64,000 nucleotides of DNA from Anarhynchus alexandrinus (lineage: Eukaryota; Chordata; Aves; Charadriiformes; Charadriidae): the NCBI GenBank assembly GCA_008711295.1, contig VUYV01000004.1:7278577-7342576 (forward strand). The letters run 5' to 3'. Below the pieces are notes generated by a model that did no database searches, was not told the DNA's origin, and was given only the letters and a program-made list of their open reading frames with translations. Positions 1 to 12,300 of the stretch are shown here, piece after piece. Both the position numbers and the translations under genes were made by a program. The stretch's first letter is position 1; every line of letters begins with the position of its first letter.

Positions 1-2867
1 GTGCCCGGGGTGTACTGCAGCAGTTAATCTATAACAAAACAAGTTACACGTTGCTAAAGCTTGGCCTGATTTTTTTTTTTTTTAAGCGTGTATGTGTTTT
101 TTCCGCGGGTGAGGGCCTGCAAGCGCCCCGCTCGCAGCGGCAGGGCTGCTCGCTCTCTCGAGGAATCGGCGCCAGCCCGAGCTCCACTCGGCACGGGGCC
201 GGCTCTGCCGCCTCCACGCCTGCCGCGCTTTCACCTTCCATTAAAATCAATCCTGTAGTGCAACGAGGCCGCAGGGAGCAACAGCGAAGCCAAACCAGAT
301 GCCACTCAGAGCTCGTACCAAGGGGACGTTGTCTGGGGCGGTGGCAGGGTGCTGAGTGAGGGGGAGCAGAGAGGACGGTCCTCAGGTCCATGTCACTGCC
401 CGTCAGGTGGCCTCAGCATCTGTCCCGTAACCTGCGCAGAGGCAGGCAGGTCCCTGCCCAGCACCCCGCGCCCCGGCAGGGCTGCCGGCAGCCCAGGCAC
501 AGACATTTTCAGCCAGGTTTTCGGCAGCGTTGGAGCCAGGCGGTGCTGACCGCAGGGAGATTTCCCCAGGATGACAGAGCCCAGCTCCGCTTCTCGGTCC
601 ACTGTCTCAGGGATCAAACATTTCTGCAGCTCAGCTTCATGTAAAAATGGGAAAAAGAGGGGAAAATGGAAAAAAAACAAGGCAGAAGAGGGGTAACCAC
701 CAGCTCTACTGATATTGCTGCTGACTGCTGGTGCCCGGGAAGCCCTGCTGGGGCAGCCCGGGGGCAGATTTCACCCAGCCTGGATGTGAAAGCTGGAGAT
801 GCTCACACAGCTGGGCTGCTACCCTCACCTCCTGTCCATAATTCAAATTAGAGACCCACTGCATGGCTCAGAGAAGATAAGCTTCGTTTTCAGAGCCGAC
901 ATCCACAGAAACCAGAGAAGTTTCCATAAAGCCCTTCACACCGACAGCACTGGGTAAAGCCTCAGCTCTTGTTACAAGTCTTGGGATTTTTGAGTGGCAA
1001 AACCGCAGCGTGTTAATGCTCACTAACAGGCGCCAGAACAAGAGCTCGTACGGTCAGAGGGCTCGGATGTTGCACCTTGAACTGGCCAGGCTCCCTCCCA
1101 GGCAGCCGTGGGCACCAGAGCTGCTCCTTCCCCCGGGCTGCCCCGCGCCGGGGCTGGCAGCAGAGGAGTCGTGCCCACACGCTGCCAGACACAGGCAGGG
1201 CGACCTTGGGGGCTCCAGCGGCCGGACACGGCTCAAAGACCCGCTTTGCCCCCAGGCTGTGTCCCTCTGTGCCGTTGCAAAGGGCTGCTTTGCCTCTATA
1301 GCTCAAATGGAAAAAGCAAAGATTAAAAAACACCCCCCCACACCCTCTGGCACAGCTGCAAACACTTCGTCATGCAACACTGTGTAATGGTCCCTGCTGT
1401 GTTGATTTAACAAGTCCTGTGGACTGGGTTTCTGCTTGCCAAGCTGGCCACTGGATTTCTAGGAAACCAAAGGATGGGGCAGGATGTTTTGCTGCAAGTT
1501 TGTGGCCTGATGTGATCAGACACTGCGCAGGGGACAGGGACCATGAGCACCGGCCTCCCTGTGTCACGCCGGGCAGGCAGCAAAAGCCCTTGACCAGGCG
1601 AAGCTGCTGCTGCCATGGTGAGAAACAAGTGAGACATCCACACCCAGAGCCCCAGGCGGCAAAATGAGTCACTCCCCGGTGCCGGCAGCGTCCAGCACGG
1701 GGGGACACACCAGCCCCGCAACCCCATGGGGTCTTCCCAGGCCAGGGGTGGGCAGCTGAGCAAGGTGGGGGCTCTCATTTTGGCTACAGCGGCAGGACCC
1801 ATAGTGTGAGGCAGGAGCATGATGCCAGCTCCATGCCTGCCCTGCGCTCCCCTGGCGTTAACCTTTGGATAACATTTTTGTTTCCATTCCACTGCTCCCA
1901 TGTGCAGTCTGGAGCTGGACAGGCTTCAGGATGGGACAGGGCACAGGCTGGCACCGGGAGATGTGGCAGGGAGCCAGCCAGGCACGGAGGGGAGAGCCTG
2001 GGGAGGCAGCAGGGGCTCTGGGCTTCACGGGGCGTGGGAGACATCCCAAGCACTGGCTGAACGGTGTTAATAAGGGACGAGGGATGGGGGTGGAAAAGGA
2101 ACAGCAAAATGAAGCTAAAATATATGGCCAAACATCAACAATGAAACACCAAAGCAAAGCCCCAGGAGAGGCCAACCGATCCGGTCACCATGTGGGCACA
2201 GCCAGGAGCTGGCTGTGGGCTGGCGGGCGCAGAGGCTGCTGCAGGACGGGGCTGCTCCGGACCCCTCGGCCCCCAGGCACTCGCCCGGCTGGGAGGAAGC
2301 CACAGCCACCGAAGTGGCCCCGCACACGCACATGCGCACATGGGCACAGGCGGATGAACAGCAAGCTCAGTAAAACCCTGAGTGCAAGACCTTGGAGCCT
2401 CCTGGGAGGAACACGCTAAATAAAGAAACAAAACATGCTGTATTTATTGTCTTCCCCAGGAACATGCGTTGCAGACAGGCTGCTGCAGCACATGCGGCTG
2501 CGCTGGGGGACAGTGAGGGGAGACGAGGCAGCGGGGGCTTTTCCTGGAGAGTGCACATCCCACCGATGTTAGCAGTGCTCGGTTATCCGGGGCTCTCACA
2601 CATCTCCATTCATTTCTCAAGTGTTAGTAAACTTTTTTTTCCCGTCCTGGGTTTGGTGTGAGGGAGGTGTCTCGGTGCAGCACCCTGCTGTTCCCCTAGT
2701 AGTCTCAGTACACGGTGCCTTTAAACCTTCCTATTGGTTCTTGCACGCCTGGGACTGGTGGTGGTTCTGCTTAAAATGCCTTTGCAGACATGAGGAGCGA
2801 GGCGGCTTTCCCTCCCCGCCACATGCAAGCGGGACTGCAAGCCCTGGAGCACAGCAAGCGCTGCCCA

Positions 2868-2933
2868 CCATCCTGCGCTCCCTGCTGCCGCCCCATCCTG
2901 CGCTCCCTGCTGCTGCCCCATCCTGCTGCCGCC
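2868..2933. repeat. 25-bp minisatellite, about 2.6 units
   Basis: Two 25-nt units beginning CCATCCTGCGCTCCCTGCTG lie head to tail (2868–2892 and 2893–2917) and differ at one base. A third, internally shortened unit follows (2918–2933). This low-complexity CTG/CCG-rich DNA helps keep a 290-codon open frame free of stops, which argues against that frame being a gene. Confidence 0.8.
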
Positions 2934-3200
2934 GGGCAGGGACATTGGGCTGCGCGGCACAACTGTACGGACCAGGAATGACCACGGCAAATCCCCAGAT
3001 GGGTCTCGGCCACAGCATCCTCCCCCCCCCACCAATAGCACCTGGTCAGCCCCTGTCACGGTGCCCCCACCGTCCCTGCAGCACCCACCAGCTAAGCCCC
3101 TTTGGGAGCCTGTATCTCTTCAACCAGAGCCTCCAAAATAGCATCCTGGGATGCAGGGAGCCTCTTAACGCTCCTGCAGCACGGGGAGCTTTAACAGCTC

Positions 3201-3330
3201 ATTGCCTCACTAATACAGTCGTGCACGAGGATGCTGAATCGCCTTGTGAGCGATGCGTTTACATTTATATAGCGCCTTTTGCCAGAGGGCTGCCCATTAA
3301 TACTGCAAATATCACATACGTGTGTGCAAG
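3201..3330. other. Candidate conserved non-coding element
   Basis: The stretch around TTTATATAGCGCCTTTTGCC and the CCCATTAATACTGCAAAT that follows it is compositionally unlike the GC-rich, decayed DNA around it and looks like constrained or ancient-repeat-derived sequence. This is pattern recognition only. No motif assigns a function, and a chance match is possible. Confidence 0.2.
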
Positions 3331-3348
3331 CTACCCACATCAGTCATG

Positions 3349-3367
3349 TCACCACCACCACCACCCC
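3349..3367. repeat. (ACC)n microsatellite
   Basis: A short run of CAC/ACC triplets ends in a C run. It would read as a His tract in one frame, with nothing to suggest that it is translated. Confidence 0.6.
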
Positions 3368-3539
3368 CAGCTGCAATACATCAGGTCCTCAGAGACAGTC
3401 AGAACCAGCCAGGGAAAGACAGGCAAGAGGCAGACCCAATTACCCCAGCTGCAGTTTAGCGAAGGTACAGGGGTAAAACCTCTGCTCCTGTGAAGGTGCC
3501 CACAGATCTTTGACTGTCACATGTCTTCAGGACATTTGT

Positions 3540-4330
3540 ATCTAATTTGAAAGCGATCGTACCAGCTATCATCGTGTTTGTCTTCAGAAAATCTCAAATT
3601 AGGAGATGGCGGTGCATTGTATTTCTGTGCGGACAGGCCTTTGGTAATGCTCACCTCTCACAGGTAAGGCGCAGCCACCGTGGCATCAACCGCTATGTCA
3701 GATCTGTCCCACGGACTATTTGTTTTGCAGCTATTTCTGCCCAGGCAAACGGTGCCATCAGTCCCTGACCCAGTAAACGCTGTAACCGAGAGGGGTTTCT
3801 AATAAAGGCCCGGGAATCGCAGCATGTTACAGTACGGACAGCTTTGCTGGATTAGAAACCTGATTAACGGCCTCAGGGGAGATTAGAAATTGCTATTTTG
3901 AGAGGGGGTTTTCGTAGCAGGCTCCGTGTAATCGCCAGCCGGAGCGGGACGGTGTTATCCTGCGCTGGCTGTTTTCTGGGCGAGCGGAGCCCGGGGGAGG
4001 CCAAGCAAGGGAGTAACATTTCTCTCTGCTAATAGACGTGTTTATGTTTTCTGCAGTGCTCGTCGCTGGCTGACCACAGCGATTACACGGGGGAGTCGTA
4101 TTTACATGTTTTAACTCTGAAACACTGAGCAAACAAGGGAAGATAATCATTAACTTCGGGAGCTGTTAACCTTCAGCGTGAGTTTTGGCCGGTGAAGGAG
4201 AGGTCTGCCAGAGCAAAGTCTCTATTTTAGTAAACATTGAGAGAATGACGTGAGAGACCTTTTGTTTTTGTATATTATGGGTAGGTAATTAAAGGGCATT
4301 AATTTGAGTCTCCAGCCTCTATACTGTGAG
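3540..4330. promoter_or_regulatory. Candidate enhancer-like non-coding block
   Basis: This interval of balanced composition has several homeodomain-type ATTA/TAAT cores, including GGTAATTAAAGGGCATTAAT near 4283–4302. It contains no repeats and no convincing open frame. Blocks of this texture are often conserved developmental enhancers in amniotes. That is inference; no alignment was available. Confidence 0.2.
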
Positions 4331-6521
4331 AAACTTTTCACTGCAGAAGGGAGGGGGAAAGGGGAAAAAAAATTGCTGCTAAAAAAAAAGTAATCCATTG
4401 GCTTCGTCAGCCTGGGAGCAGAGGCGATAAAGCACAGCATCGCTGGAGGGCTCTGGGGCTGCAGTTCATACATGCGAATTTTCTGTCGATTTATCATGAC
4501 AGAGAAACAGCATTTAGGCCTCAAACCTGCTGCAGGAGTTTAATCAGTAAAACAGCATTAGGTTAGTAGCAAAGCAGTGAGATTCGGGGGACCGGCCATG
4601 GTGGCTCCCCAGCGCAGGGCTGCACATCCAGCCAGGGCAGGGCCGAAACACGGTGGCCGTGAATCAAACGCCACGAGCATCAGTCGCCTGCCTGACCACG
4701 AGATGTTAATGCTGCCCCAGGGGGTGACACATTCTGGATGGGCAAGAAGAGGAACAACAAAAAGCAAAATGCTGCAGACTTTGGACTGTTATGGGCATCA
4801 TAAAAAAGTGGAGAATTGAGGAAGGAGGACGCTAAAAGAGGAAGAAAGGGAGGGAAGATTATTTAACTGGACAAGCGAAGCAGATTTACAGTCTTAGTTA
4901 TACTAGGGAACGGAGCGTGCCACTCAATACAACAGTGCTTGTTTGAACATCAGAGGGAAAGAGGTGATTAATTCAGGCCTATATGGAGATTATGGCCAGA
5001 AACAGCCTCTTGCCCCGAAGAGTGGGGGTTAGAGGAGCTGTGGGTTTGCCGGGCATCGGGCAGTGACCTCCCACTGCGCTGAGCCCCCGGGCACTGGGGC
5101 AGGGGCATGGCCTCCTCCGCAGGGCGCACACAGCAGCTTCATTTGCCATTTAACACAGGGCACAGTGATGGATAGCTTTGGGGGACCCAAATTGTCACCA
5201 AATTTCATCTTTTCCCATTGATTTGCACTCACACCCTCTGCTGTAAGAGGCCTCTCTTACAGATGCAGCTTTTTCCTGAGGCAGAGCCGCCCCCCTGGCA
5301 CTGCAGAGCGCAGTGCCCCCTGTCCAGGTGCCCTACAGACCTTCCAAACTCCAGATTTATGGCACCTAGCACGTGCCTCTCAAAATGGTTTCACAGTGTT
5401 CAGCACCTCCAGATCAACAGCTTGAAGGTTCACTGCGATAATATCAGCAGGTTTCCCCTGCACCACGGCAGACAGTCTATTTATATTTGTTTAGGAAATA
5501 TATTTGTTTAGGAGAGGCCCCCCCCGCCCTCAAAAGCACATGTTTTACATCTGCAACCCGGCTCCCAGATGTAGCAATCCCCCCGAGCCCAGCTGCAAAA
5601 CAAGCTCCTCTCGCCCTTGGCAGCCCTGCTCCCTGTCACAAGATCCCTGGCTTCCAGCGGGCTTTTACAGAAAGTTTTGGGAAAAAGTTTGTTTGCACAG
5701 ACAGTGCACAGAGCTCCTGCAATTGGGTTTGGGTTTTTTTTTTTTTTTCACTTTTAGTGTTGCACCTCTGTGACAGTGGTTTTATATGATTCAGTATCAA
5801 CCCATTTTAAATAACCTTTCCTGCAGAATAAAGCTTATTTGATTTCACTTTTCAATGAACAAATAGCCTGAATCACAATTCAAACACAACTGACTATTAA
5901 TGCCACTCAACCCAAAGCTCAAAAAAATTAAAAATTCTACCCCATTCAGTAACACACCTTCCCTGTTCTCAGACTGACACAGTGAGCTTTCAGCCTGAAC
6001 ACACGGACTGCGGGTGCCTGTGCAGGGAGCTCTTGCTTCTAAGGACAAAGAAACTTGAAGAAATCCAATGTGTGGTCAGAAATGGATGTAGCCAAACTCA
6101 AAGATGCTATTGGTTGTAATCGCGTATGACCGTAACAGTCTGCCTTATGCAATAAGGTACAAGGCCACTGGCTTTGACATATATATTGTGCAGATATGCA
6201 CAGAATAGAAAGGTTCGCAAAATCAGTAGCAATCAGGCTGCTGTTTAATTCGCTTAAGTTTTAATTGTACAACACTTGAAACATAAGAGCAAGAAAATTT
6301 CTTCAGATGCCCATATACCATTGCTGCACCGTCATCAGCTCCGGGTCCCAAACTGGAGGCTTTTGCTCATAAATGACTCTAAAACTAACTTAACTTTTAG
6401 CAGGTGTAAAATAAAACAGATGATCATTGCTAATCATGTCCTACAGATGTTCTGAAGATTAAATAATATCTGCAAGCCTTCTTGCAGGTAAAGGGTGAGC
6501 CATGATGGTCCATGCTGTGAC

Positions 6522-6635
6522 GGAACTTGCATACATGTATGCAAACTCCATTTTGAATAAAGGGCTAGNTGGAACTTGCATACATGTATGTATTTTAATG
6601 TCAGGATGCAAACTCCATTTTGAATAAAGGGCTAG
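6522..6635. repeat. Imperfect tandem duplication around an ambiguous base
   Basis: Copy 1 (6522–6568) and copy 2 (6571–6635) both start GGAACTTGCATACATGTATG and both end TTTTGAATAAAGGGCTAG. Copy 2 carries about 18 extra bases in the middle. They are separated by an N and a T. Copy 1 contains an 18-bp perfect palindrome at 6527–6544. The N at the junction suggests a mis-joined assembly gap rather than a true tandem repeat, although a real small duplication is possible. Confidence 0.8.
6569..6569. other. Single ambiguous base (assembly join)
   Basis: One N sits exactly between two copies of the same sequence, which is typical of a gap closed between overlapping but unmerged contigs. Confidence 0.9.
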
Positions 6636-9329
6636 TTTGGTCCTGCTATTGCTTTGCTTGAGCTAGACACCTCTAAAGTCTATTTGGGCAAGAAGGGAAG
6701 TTAAGCTACACTATTTACTACTAAAATACAGAAATCAAACCATGCAAAACCTTCCCATTATTTCATTAAATACTGAAAAAACTATATTGTTTGTTTTCTA
6801 GAGTGTTCTTTACTAAGTAAAATCTTTGGGCAATCAGGTTTCTACATAAGGCAAGCATAGATTAAACTGCTGCCAGGATCATAGAGCATCTCAGACCCCC
6901 AGCTCTGCAGTTACTGACCTCAGCTCGCATCTTACTCAGCAATGCTATAGAGAAGAATGAGCCAAACCCTCAGATTAGCTCAGCCTGTACGAGAGGAGAA
7001 ACAGTTAATGCTCATTAATTACATGGCTCAGCAGAGCTGCTTCACAGCCAAGGAATTACCTTGTCCAGCCTCAGTTAATCCACCGCGGCTTCGCTTGCCC
7101 GAGGTGTGGCTGCCAGCGGCAGCGCCGGTGCTCTGCTCCATTCCTGGGTTGGACCCAGCTGGGAAGAGCCAAGGGGAGGGTGCGGAGGAAGAGACAAAAA
7201 TGGAAAGAAAGCCTCACGTGGGCAGAGTAACCTGACTGGAGCCCTTTTCGGAGGTTAAACTAAGCTTTAGTCACAACTGTTCTGCTTAGGCTAACTGGAT
7301 TTTGTAAATAGAGCCCTACTGCTGTTGCACTACAGCTTAACCTTACAGCTACAGTGTTTCATGCGCGGGGGAGAACCCTCAGCCGAGACTGCCATCCAGT
7401 TATTTAAACGGGCAAAAAGACATCAAATAGAAGATTCCCAATGTTTAGATGAGGCACCTGCCCATCTCTGTCTCCTGGAAGTCAGAGATCCTCCAGGTAT
7501 TTTCTAGCTGGTAAGACAGAACACCGGAGTTCACATTTCCAAAATTATTCTGATAATCCAAGTGCTGACAGTTGGTGTTTTTACAGTCCTTTTGCTACAT
7601 CAAAATTTAATGGGAATCTTGCTATGAATATCTTAAATATGAAGATACTTCTGCATTATTTGAATCGTTATTCCTTCAATTATATCCTTGTAAAAAAATG
7701 TTTTTTATTGAATGAATACTATACATCTCTCACAAAATGCCATTTTTATCCTTAATTTTTTTTTTTCCAGGTGTGGAAAGATCCTTTTTTCATACCCTAA
7801 GACAATAAAGCCAAGAAAAGGTTAAAAAAAGAAGAGTCTATCTGAGATGACAGCTTCTAAGAGCATGAATAAAAGAAAGGGTAGCAGGCTATCTTCCATT
7901 TTTCTCAAGATGGAAATACTATGTTTGATCTCATATGTGGAGCACCCCCATCCCTTTGTGAGATGAAATGATGGATTATTGAAGAGACACTGAATAAACC
8001 TGCACTGAATGACTTCATTCTCAGCCTCAGGCAACCCAAAGGGTTGATGATACTTGGTGCACTGTTGCCAATGTCCAGTAATTGAACATCCAACTACACC
8101 AAGTAAAAACCAACCCCCGCCCCAAAATCCTACACGAGTCCTTGCTCCCCATTTCTTACTTCACTCAAAGTGTTCAAATGCAAACAACTGATGTTTTGTA
8201 TCTGAATTCTATGTAACCTACTGGTTTATCATGCTAAAAATAATTGAATCGTCACAATAACATAATTTAGCCTACCCTGGAGTTAGGAGAATTTCCAGGA
8301 AAATTTCATTAACACTTTAATATTGCTCTTGTAATCCCAGCCATTAAGATCAATAAGACCATCTTCAGATTAATCTTCAGGAGAAAACATCGCTTTGCTT
8401 GGCCTAACAATTTACTAAACCATCAACGAGTGCCATAGACTGGATTTTCAAACCAGAAAGGACGTGGGGGTTACAGGGATCCAGGCGGAACATGAGCCAA
8501 GTGTCCTCTCACTGTAAAGGAGCAAACCACATACTGGGGCTACAGAAGGGAACAATCATCCCTTCTTATCCAAACTTGCTGTTTTGCACAGAGATTTTCC
8601 ACTGGAGAATCTGAGAGCCACTGTCACGCCTGCTGCTACAGACAACTGGTGAGGTCCTGACATGATCTTTAGGGAAAAGTTCCTATTCGAATGTTGGCGG
8701 GAGCCCTTCAGTTACACACACAGCACATTGTGCCTCCTGCAAAGACAGGCAGAATAAATCTGAGTCAATGCGAAGCCCACTATGACCTGGGCTCTTGGAT
8801 GAAGACCAATCTTCATCACACCCTCGTTACTGACTCACAGTGGGGACTTTAACTCCACTAACACATGAGAAGACCATTAATCTGATTAGAGGAACTAGAG
8901 AAGTTCCTCCCAACCAAAGCAGAAATAACAGATAGAATGCCAGTGCTCAGAGTGCTCCTCTGGTCTAGGGATGACCAAGATAACGCAACAGAAAGCACAC
9001 CCACACTTCCTACACTTTCTCTGGAAGTTAGTTTTGGGGTATGCACAGATTGTCTTTTTGAAAGCATTTCGCTGGGTTTCTATGATTGGCTCAAATTGGG
9101 CAAAAGCTCTAAAAGCAGTAACACAACTTTCTGTATTTTGGAAAGATTAGTGAAAGGAAAAAAGAAAAGTTTAGTGACGTTCTTAAAACCACATAAAATC
9201 AGATTCAACCCACATTTAGAAGTTTAAGAGCAACCAAGAGCATTGGCTTTTCTCTCTGGCCTTAGCAGAGAATAAAGCATGAGAATCTAAATTAGCAAGA
9301 AAAGACAGCACAAAAATAACAAGTAACTC

Positions 9330-12300
9330 AACAAAACAATTGAAAGCTTTTATTGTGATACCTCAAGTAGATACAATATAGTGAAACAACAAATGATGTA
9401 CAGTATTGCTAGGACAAAACAGCAACACAGCCATGTCACCTGTAAAAGAAAGCATTGTAAAGAGTTTAAGAAACAATGAGGCACAACTCAACTGCCATTT
9501 AGGACTCATGCTTTAGGCCTTAAACCATTTGTAACAGTCCTTTTGAAAGAAACCTCTGAAGTGTCTGTTCCTTTTGCAGTAAGTGTTTATACTGCTGGTT
9601 GGCTTAATGTGACTCTCAATGAAGTACAACAATTTGACAATAATTTGACAGCTTCTTCCACTCATCGCCATTATCAAAGAATGGAGATGTTTGAAATTTG
9701 GTCTGTGAAACTGCAGGTCACCACTGTTGCAATCTGACTGCTGAGATGAGCGTGCAGAAAAACCTCTACAAGCCTTACTCAGAGGGAAGCTTAAGTCTAC
9801 CAAAAATGGCACACAGCATTCATGAACTCTTGCACTAACTTGATACACCAATATGAAATATGGACAACCATCTGGTTATGGGTAGAGTGATGACTACTTG
9901 TCAGAACCTCTGAGGCCAGATTTTAAGTCAAAGAAATGTCATAAACTGTATTCCCCCTCCTCTCCCATGGACTGCAAAAGACTGCAAGCATGCGAGGCAT
10001 ACCACTCGCATTGGCCATTATATTAGACCTTGCTAGTGGGAAATTAAGACGGAAATTCTAAACTTCCTTAATACAGTTTGTCATTGTACAGATTACAGAG
10101 AACAAGGGAAATTCATATGCTGGCCCTTTTTACTGGCAGATAAAATTGAGATTACCAGGCTGCTAAAAGCATACAGCAAGAGTGGTTAGGCTGATGTGTC
10201 AGCAATCCCTCACCAAATTCTGCAGCTTATTTCACAGTGAGTTTGCAACTTAACAGAATTCTTATAGATGGCAGCATTGCCTTTTATTAATCAAAAATGT
10301 ACTTGCAGTGACCAGCCAAAGAATAACTCTAGTGTTTGGAGGCAGACTCAGTCCTGCAACACCATTGTTACAGCCATTATTTTGGACCTAGACAGAGAAT
10401 GTGTGGGCAGATTACTAAAGTCACATCAAATTATGATCAATTACTTTAGGACAGGCGTGGCTTTAGAGGTTCAGAGGAAAAAAATAACTTTCAATACATG
10501 TACATTTTTGCTAGCAAATTCCTATGCATCCCAATGAACATTTCTTCTAAGCCAGCTCATAGTCAGTTCATTTGGTCCAAGAAAGAGCCAGCAAGAAACA
10601 AAGGTTCACAAAAGCTTTTTTGTTACAGTTTATAAAAAACAAAATACAAAATAAATGTTAAGACCAACAATAAAAATAACCAGTACAAGTAACAAAAGTG
10701 CTCAAGTTGGAGGGGAAGTAAACTTGCCCAGAGCAAACACATACAAACTTTAAATATAATCTTTAATATATTACAAAAATTGGTTAGAGGGAAAATGCTT
10801 TAGTAAAATTTTTTTTTCAAGTAAGTTTATTTTTCTTTCAAATGACTGCTGGACGGTTCAGTGACCAGACTGACCTCTTCACATCAGCCAGCAGCCATTG
10901 CTCTCTGGATTCTACTTTCACCAAAACCAATAACAAGAACTCTCTACGTCTTTAAAAGGGGAGAAAATAATCATTGACGCTGCCAAGCAACACAGGAGAA
11001 AAATTCACATATTCCCTCAATAGAATGAGCCTCAAGAATTGTTACATGGCAGCATGAAATAGCAATTCTATACTAGTTCTACTCTTTACTCCTTCTAAGC
11101 ATCCACTCTTAAAAGACCAAAAAGAATATTGCTTTGTTTGGTTCTCTTAAAAGCCATAAACATCACATATAAATCATTAACTCTTTATGCCAGTAGTCTG
11201 AAGCTCTATGTGCTAAGCACTTGATGAAGTCCCAACCTTTGGCATCAAAGTTAATTAAGGTTTTGGTGAAAATGTCCAGTTTGAAATATAAATAATGCAC
11301 TGAAGAAAGAGGTTGAATTTCTAAGTAAGAATCAGACTGTTACAGACAGCATTGACTTACTAACAAGAGATAGCCAAACCCCCAATTTTAGAGAGAAAAT
11401 TCTTTAATACTTTACATATTTTCTTTAATTTCAACTCTCTACTGAAAAGCAGCCATTACTTTTGTCTTCAGTCCAGTGTACTGCTTCCAAAAGTCTGTAG
11501 CCAGGAAATAAGAAAAGCCCAAAGATACACAAACTTCACATAAGCGTGTTCACAAGTATCAACATTGCAACTGGACTTTGAAGCCAACACAAACTTTTTG
11601 CTGACAGAAGTTTTAGTGCCTTCCTTGTTGGCAACGTACATTACAATGGAGGAAAACAAAATCCCAAGAATTCCAGGTCAAAAAGATCAAGAGACAGGCA
11701 ACATCAAAGCCCATCTTGCATCAATGACATTGTTAAAAAGGAGACTTTGAAGCCTGATGATGTGAATATGAAGTATTAACGTGTAAGCCACAAAATCCAG
11801 ATTGAACGTGACTGTACCATCTCAGGTCTCTGGACTGAAACCCAACAGTTTTAACTACTTCTCTAATTCTTACATTTTTAATTCATAGGTATAGATCACT
11901 ACAACATCTTGAATGCAGTTTAGCCAGCCTGCATCATAGAGAATGCATATACATAGGTGAACTCTCTTCTCTCTTCCTCTCCACAAAGACACTGGAAAGC
12001 TGGTTTTAAAGATCTGTATTGCCCCTACCCATTGGCATAATTTTTCATGTATGACAAAATTTCTAAAGTGCAGCAGAGTTCAGAAAGCCTATCAGAGATT
12101 CCCAAAAACGTAACAGCAGCAACAGCACTTATGACTAATTTTGCAGGTGCCATATTAGAATCGTTATTGAGAGAAAATGATTTTGTATTGCAAGGCTTCC
12201 ATATTGTTCAGTTATAGTACTTATGTAGTGTTAAAGGGTTTTTTCCAAACATTTTGTCCTCAAGCATTAAAAGAATTAAAAAGTCTTCAGAGACTGTTTA

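Larger units (their letters stand above)
1..9329. other. Intergenic region downstream of YPEL1, no gene recognised
   Basis: I see no recognisable exon, RNA gene or full transposon here. The first ~5.8 kb is distinctly GC-rich and then gives way to AT-rich DNA. Open frames in the GC-rich part are low-complexity and match no family I know. In human, PPIL2 lies tail-to-tail with YPEL1, but I find none of the PPIL2 U-box or cyclophilin-domain residues on either strand. Small features inside (a minisatellite, candidate conserved blocks, a duplication with an N) are listed separately. Confidence 0.6.

Noticed and set aside
3275..3295. CTCF-like CCAGAGGGC
   Set aside because: It misses several core positions of the consensus, unlike the site at 44,515.
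2621..3493. 290-codon plus-strand open frame
   Set aside because: It is rich in Pro/Ala/His low-complexity stretches, covers a minisatellite and an (ACC)n run, and has no recognisable domain. GC-rich DNA yields such frames by chance.
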